This document shows, piece after piece, positions 6,085 to 8,878 of a stretch of DNA of 8,878 bases (position 1 is its first letter; the number at the start of each line of letters is the position of its first letter). Made by a program: the position numbers and the translations under genes. Under the pieces are notes generated by a model. It searched no databases. It saw nothing but the letters and a program-made list of their open reading frames with translations, and was not told the DNA's origin. The DNA is taken from positions 1 to 8,878 of the forward strand of contig JAPKHB010000147.1 in the NCBI GenBank assembly GCA_026647295.1. The letters run 5' to 3'. Source of the DNA: Planctomycetota bacterium. GTDB lineage: Bacteria > Planctomycetota > PLA2 > JAEUHO01.

Positions 6085-7418
6085 GCGCCAAGGAACTCGT
6101 CGCCGTGCTGTGGGGGACCGAGGCGGGTCGCGTCATCGCGGACCGGAGCGGGCGCTACCGGTTCGTCTACGACGACGCCTGGCGGGGTCGTCGGGACGCC
6201 GTGCCCCTTTCGCTCTCCATGCCCTTGGCGGCAGTGGACCACCCCTACCGGCGGATTTCGGCCTACCTGTGGGGGCTCCTGCCCGACAACGAGGTCGTGC
6301 TGCAGCGCTGGTCGCGCCGATTCCAGGTGTCGGCGCGGAACCCGTTCGCCCTCCTGGCGCACGTCGGGGAGGACTGCGCGGGGGCCGTGCAGTTCGTGCG
6401 CCCCGAGCGGATCGAGGCCGTCCGGGGGGAGGGGCCCCCGGAGGTTCAGTGGCTCACGGAGCACGACGTCGCCCAGCGTCTGCGCCGGCTGCGGGAGGAC
6501 CAGGGCGCGTGGCGCAGCCCGTCGGACACCGGACAGTTCAGTCTCGCGGGTGCGCAGGCCAAGACGGCGCTCCTGTTCGATGGAAGCCGCTACGGGGTAC
6601 CCCAGGGGCGGACGCCGACCACGCACATCCTCAAGCCCCCGATCCGGGACCTTCCGGGGCACGTGGAGAACGAACACCTCTGCCTCTCGCTGGCCCGGTC
6701 GTTGGGGCTCCCGACCGCCCACTCCGAGGTGCGCCGGTTCGAGGACGAGGTCGCGATCGTCGTGACGCGCTACGACCGACTTCGTCCGGGGGACCCGGCG
6801 CTCGCGGGCGCGATGGGGGGCGAGGCGCTCTCCAACGCGCATGGGATCGTTCGGCTCCACCAGGAGGACACGTGCCAGGCGCTGGGGGTGCCTCCGACGT
6901 CGCAGTACCAGAGCGAAGGAGGCCCCTCCCCACTCGACATCGTCGGGTTGCTGCGCGACCACTCGAACGAACCCGGCGCGGACATCGGGACGTTCGTGGC
7001 GGCCCTCGCGTTCCACTGGCTCGTCGCGGGTACGGACGCGCATGCGAAGAACTACTCGGTGCTGATCGGGGCGCGGGGGCAGGTGCGCCTCGCGCCGCTC
7101 TACGACCTGGCCAGCGCGCTGGCGTATCCCGAGTGGGACACGCCGCGGCTGCGCCTGGCCATGAAGATCGGCTCGCAGTACCGCCTTTCGGAGATCCAGC
7201 CCCGGCACTGGCGCGCGCTCTGGAAGTCGCTTGGCGTCGATGGAGATGCGGCCCTGGCGCGGACGAAGGAGATGGCCGAGCGGCTGCCCTCCCTGGCGGG
7301 GGACCTGGGGAAGGCGATGAAGGCCGATGGCCTGGACGCGAAGGTCCTCTCGGCCTTGGTGAAGCGCCTGGCCGAGCGCGCCCGCGCGTGCGCGAAGTTG
7401 CTCGCGGCGGGTGGGTAG
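6081..7418 (+). CDS. hipA: HipA-family serine/threonine kinase toxin
   Basis: A 445-residue protein, close to the 440 of E. coli HipA. HipA-type toxins phosphorylate a translation component (glutamyl-tRNA synthetase GltX in E. coli), causing amino-acid-starvation signalling and dormancy. Visible landmarks are the N-terminal subdomain with YLWGLLPDNE (62-71) and FALLAHVGEDCAGAV (89-103), the self-phosphorylation and ATP loop FSLAGAQAKTAL (153-164, S154 at the regulatory serine), the ATP lysine in HILKPP (K185), the catalytic loop TDAHAKN (D319, N324) and the metal-binding LYDLASA (D342). All key residues are present, so it should be active. It starts within the hipB stop codon (ATGA), giving a two-gene operon. 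It is less GC-rich than the flanking LPS genes, consistent with acquisition. The phosphorylation target here is unknown. Confidence 0.92.
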   Translation: MSAKELVAVLWGTEAGRVIADRSGRYRFVYDDAWRGRRDAVPLSLSMPLAAVDHPYRRISAYLWGLLPDNEVVLQRWSRRFQVSARNPFALLAHVGEDCAGAVQFVRPERIEAVRGEGPPEVQWLTEHDVAQRLRRLREDQGAWRSPSDTGQFSLAGAQAKTALLFDGSRYGVPQGRTPTTHILKPPIRDLPGHVENEHLCLSLARSLGLPTAHSEVRRFEDEVAIVVTRYDRLRPGDPALAGAMGGEALSNAHGIVRLHQEDTCQALGVPPTSQYQSEGGPSPLDIVGLLRDHSNEPGADIGTFVAALAFHWLVAGTDAHAKNYSVLIGARGQVRLAPLYDLASALAYPEWDTPRLRLAMKIGSQYRLSEIQPRHWRALWKSLGVDGDAALARTKEMAERLPSLAGDLGKAMKADGLDAKVLSALVKRLAERARACAKLLAAGG

Positions 7419-7455
7419 GCCGCCGGGTCCGCCGGGTCGTCGCCCACGCAGTGAG

Positions 7456-7482
7456 CCCCCCCCGGTTGCGCCCGGCGGGGGC
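7456..7482. repeat. 27-bp direct repeat, copy 2, hairpin after hipA
   Basis: Identical to 5626-5652, 1830 bp downstream in the same orientation, and starting 38 bases after the hipA stop codon. Bases 7455-7482 fold into a stem of ten pairs with one mismatch around a TTGCGC loop, so this copy could also end hipA transcription, though no T-tract follows. Copy 1 lies upstream of the hipB promoter, where a terminator for hipBA would make no sense. A dispersed hairpin repeat or an insertion scar therefore explains the pair better. Confidence 0.75.
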
Positions 7483-7590
7483 GGCGGCCATCCGGACGGG
7501 CGCGGCCCCGGCGGGTCCGGGTCGCGCTGGCGGTCGTCGCGGCCCCACGCGGGTGCTCCGGCCCGGACCGCCTTCGGGCCCGGCGGGGGC

Positions 7591-7596
7591 TATGCT
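7591..7596 (+). promoter_or_regulatory. Possible -10 box of the WaaP-like gene, nearly leaderless
   Basis: TATGCT is the same hexamer as the hipBA -10 box and lies nine bases before ATG 7606. No convincing -35 box or Shine-Dalgarno is present. If used, the transcript would begin only a few bases before the start codon. A 6-bp hairpin, GGCCCG (7560-7565) with CGGGCC (7575-7580), lies just upstream. Confidence 0.3.
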
Positions 7597-7605
7597 CCCC
7601 GGGCG

Positions 7606-8382
7606 ATGCCCGCGCGCGCCCCCCCCGCCGGGACCCTGGACGGCCCGCCCGAGGTGCTGGCCCGGCTCGCCGCCCACGGCATCCGCTCCGTGGCCGACGC
7701 GCTGGCGCGCTCCGCGACCGTCCGCGTGCTGCCCCGGCGCAGCAACCACCGGCTCGACCTGGACGGCGCGTGCTACCGGCTCAAGTGCGCGCGCGCGCCG
7801 CTCGACCCCCCGGCCGAACTCCGGGCGCTGCGCCGGCTGGCGCGCCTGGGCCTGCCCACCGCAAGGGTGGCCTTCTGGGGCGTCGACCCGGCGCTGGGCG
7901 GCCTCACCGCGACCTTCGACCTCGCGCCCTTTCGCCCGCTGGACGACCTGCTGCGCGAGGGGCGGCTCGGGCCCCCGGCCCGCCGGCGCACGCTGCGGGC
8001 GCTGGCCGCGGCGGTCGCCGACCTGCACGAGGCGGCGCTGCACCACCGCGACCTCTACCTCAACCACGTCTTCGTCGACCCCGCGGGCAGCGGGCGCCTC
8101 GCCCTCATCGACCTGGAGCGCGTGGGCGTGCACCGCCGGCCCCTGGGCCGCCGCGTCGTGAAGGACCTGGGCGCCCTGCTGGCCTCGGTGCCGGAGGGCA
8201 CCGTGACGCCGCTCGAACTCGGCACCTTCCTGCGCGTCTACGGGCTGCGCCGGGCGCTCGGGCCCCGCGCGCTGGCGCGGCTGCTCGCGCGCGTCACCCG
8301 CAAGGCCGCGCGCATCGGGGCCCGCACCCCGCGCACGCCGGTGGGGGAGGCCGCGCGCCCGCCCGCCGGGACCCGGCCGTGA
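7606..8382 (+). CDS. WaaP/InaA-type lipopolysaccharide core kinase
   Basis: A 258-residue cytoplasmic protein with the small-kinase fold of the Kdo/WaaP family, which phosphorylates heptose or Kdo in the LPS inner core. The N-lobe strand RLDLDGACYRLKCAR gives candidate ATP-lysine K60. The catalytic loop is LHHRDLYLNHVFVD (H147, R148, D149) and the metal-binding aspartate is D169 in LALIDLERVG. VVKDLGALLAS (184-194) is the usual helix after the active site. The gene overlaps the next by four bases (GTGA), indicating an operon with the glycosyltransferase. I chose ATG 7606 because upstream in-frame residues are low complexity and would cross the 27-bp repeat; no good ribosome-binding site is visible. 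It is a distinct paralogue of the kinase domain at 128-1315 and, unlike that one, keeps the HRD motif. Confidence 0.82.
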   Translation: MPARAPPAGTLDGPPEVLARLAAHGIRSVADALARSATVRVLPRRSNHRLDLDGACYRLKCARAPLDPPAELRALRRLARLGLPTARVAFWGVDPALGGLTATFDLAPFRPLDDLLREGRLGPPARRRTLRALAAAVADLHEAALHHRDLYLNHVFVDPAGSGRLALIDLERVGVHRRPLGRRVVKDLGALLASVPEGTVTPLELGTFLRVYGLRRALGPRALARLLARVTRKAARIGARTPRTPVGEAARPPAGTRP

Positions 8383-8878
8383 AGTTGGGCGTGTTGCTGG
8401 ACCGGCCGGGCCCGGACGGGGGCGGGGCCGAGCGGCACACCCTCGCCCTGCTCGCGCGCGCGGCCGAGAAGGGCCACGCGACCGCGCTCGCCTTCCTGGA
8501 CGGCGCCCCGCCCGCCGGCGTCGAGGCCTGGCGCGTCAAGGCCCCGCGCGCGCGGCCCGAGCGCGACGAGGTCTTCGCGCGCGAGGGGGTGGCGCGGCTG
8601 CGCGCCGCGGGCTGCGACGTCGTACTCGCCGTGCGCCACGCGCTGGACTGCGACGTCTACCTGCCCCACGGCGGGCTGGTGGACGACGCGCGCGCCGCCC
8701 ACGACCGCGCCGCCGTGGAGCGCTTCGCCCGCCCGGCCACGGTGGTCGAGCTGCCGAGGGAGCATACGCTGGACGACCTCATCGCGCGCCGCGCCGCCTA
8801 TCTCACCGACTACCAGGACGCGGCCTACGCCGGGCGCTACCGGGCCCTGGTCGACAAGGTGCGCGCAGCGGAAGCGCC
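8379..8878 (+). CDS. GT4/WaaG-like glycosyltransferase, N-terminal part; frame runs off the window end
   Basis: The first ~105 residues fit the N-terminal donor-free half of a GT-B glycosyltransferase such as WaaG, which adds the first hexose to LPS inner core. MKLGVLLDRP is the opening strand, GGGAERHTLALLARAAEKGH is the GG-E motif and first helix, and AAGCDVVLAVRHALDCDVYLPHGG is the strand-turn region seen in WaaG-like enzymes. The start is GTG 8379, overlapping the kinase stop by four bases. From about residue 111 the frame stays open but the sequence resembles an unrelated enzyme (see the next entry). The real C-terminal half with the sugar-nucleotide site is therefore not seen. The family is supported mainly by context and the N-terminal motifs. 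Confidence 0.65.
   Translation, partial: MKLGVLLDRPGPDGGGAERHTLALLARAAEKGHATALAFLDGAPPAGVEAWRVKAPRARPERDEVFAREGVARLRAAGCDVVLAVRHALDCDVYLPHGGLVDDARAAHDRAAVERFARPATVVELPREHTLDDLIARRAAYLTDYQDAAYAGRYRALVDKVRAAEA
8709..8878 (+). pseudogene. Fragment resembling indolepyruvate ferredoxin oxidoreductase, joined in frame to the glycosyltransferase
   Basis: Residues after about 111 of the preceding frame include TLDDLIARRAAYLTDYQDAA and RYRALVDKVRAAE. I recognise this pattern from the C-terminal region (DUF6537-like) of the long fused indolepyruvate ferredoxin oxidoreductases, which oxidatively decarboxylate aryl pyruvates. It has no known place in a GT4 glycosyltransferase. Base composition drops at the same point: 8761-8820 is about 67% GC by hand count, 8461-8520 about 83%. 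The left edge is uncertain within roughly 8690-8760. It may be a chimeric join or a real gene fusion. The call rests on memory of the family. Confidence 0.6.

Noticed and set aside
5519..6136. Upstream extension of the STAND frame to 6136
   Set aside because: It would run antisense through all of hipB and across its promoter. The extra residues have no domain.
5556..8161. Long open frames overlapping hipBA and the WaaP-like gene on both strands
   Set aside because: Their translations are low-complexity R/P/G/A sequence, while the HipB, HipA and WaaP frames show intact motifs, sensible starts and overlapping stop-start junctions.
6081..8382. A functional kinase system made of HipA and the neighbouring WaaP-type kinase
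   Set aside because: Both have kinase-type catalytic loops, but they belong to separate families and are separated by a 187-bp spacer with a hairpin repeat. The WaaP-like gene is instead coupled to the glycosyltransferase.
1..8878. CRISPR array, transposase or integrase genes
   Set aside because: No array of regularly spaced identical repeats and no recombinase or transposase frame was seen. The only notable direct repeat is the 27-bp pair.

Overview
The window is very GC-rich DNA from a lipopolysaccharide-making bacterium. The domain style of the large protein at 1766-5518 (DUF4062, STAND ATPase and a formylglycine-generating-enzyme-like domain in one chain), with two WaaP-type kinases, suggests a Planctomycetota or similar high-GC Gram-negative lineage. 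This placement is an inference; no rRNA or other marker is present.

Layout. (1) 3-128: a piece of a trmFO gene that breaks off mid-domain. (2) 128-1315, plus strand: a two-domain LPS-core protein, an HldE/RfaE-type nucleotidyltransferase fused to a WaaP-type sugar kinase, missing its first residues at the break. (3) 1316-1765: a non-coding spacer between converging genes, with GC-rich hairpins and a repeat-like block. (4) 1766-5518, minus strand: a 1250-residue DUF4062 / nSTAND1 ATPase / transmembrane / coiled-coil / FGE-like protein, a candidate sensor-effector of the conflict or defence type. (5) 5519-5781: a divergent control region with a 27-bp hairpin repeat, a clear sigma70-like promoter and three evenly spaced operator-like palindromes. 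(6) 5782-7418, plus strand: a hipB-hipA toxin-antitoxin operon, followed by a second identical copy of the 27-bp repeat. (7) 7606-8382: a stand-alone WaaP-type kinase, overlapping by 4 bp a GT4-like glycosyltransferase (from 8379). (8) The last ~170 bp no longer look like a glycosyltransferase but like indolepyruvate ferredoxin oxidoreductase.

How it fits together. LPS-core genes at both ends run on the plus strand. Between them sits an accessory island, the STAND protein and hipBA, with visibly lower GC than the LPS genes (hand counts: about 88% GC in 241-300 against about 68% in 6241-6300). HipB probably represses its own promoter through the three palindromes. HipA would phosphorylate a translation factor when HipB is lost. 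The STAND protein would sense a trigger and switch its N-terminal DUF4062 domain. The most biologically interesting parts are the STAND protein, the three-site operator and the repeat-bounded hipBA cassette.

Caution. Both outer ends join unrelated conserved genes without gene boundaries and with a change in base composition. This looks like two chimeric joins, either assembly artefacts or real rearrangements, about 125 and 170 bp from the ends.
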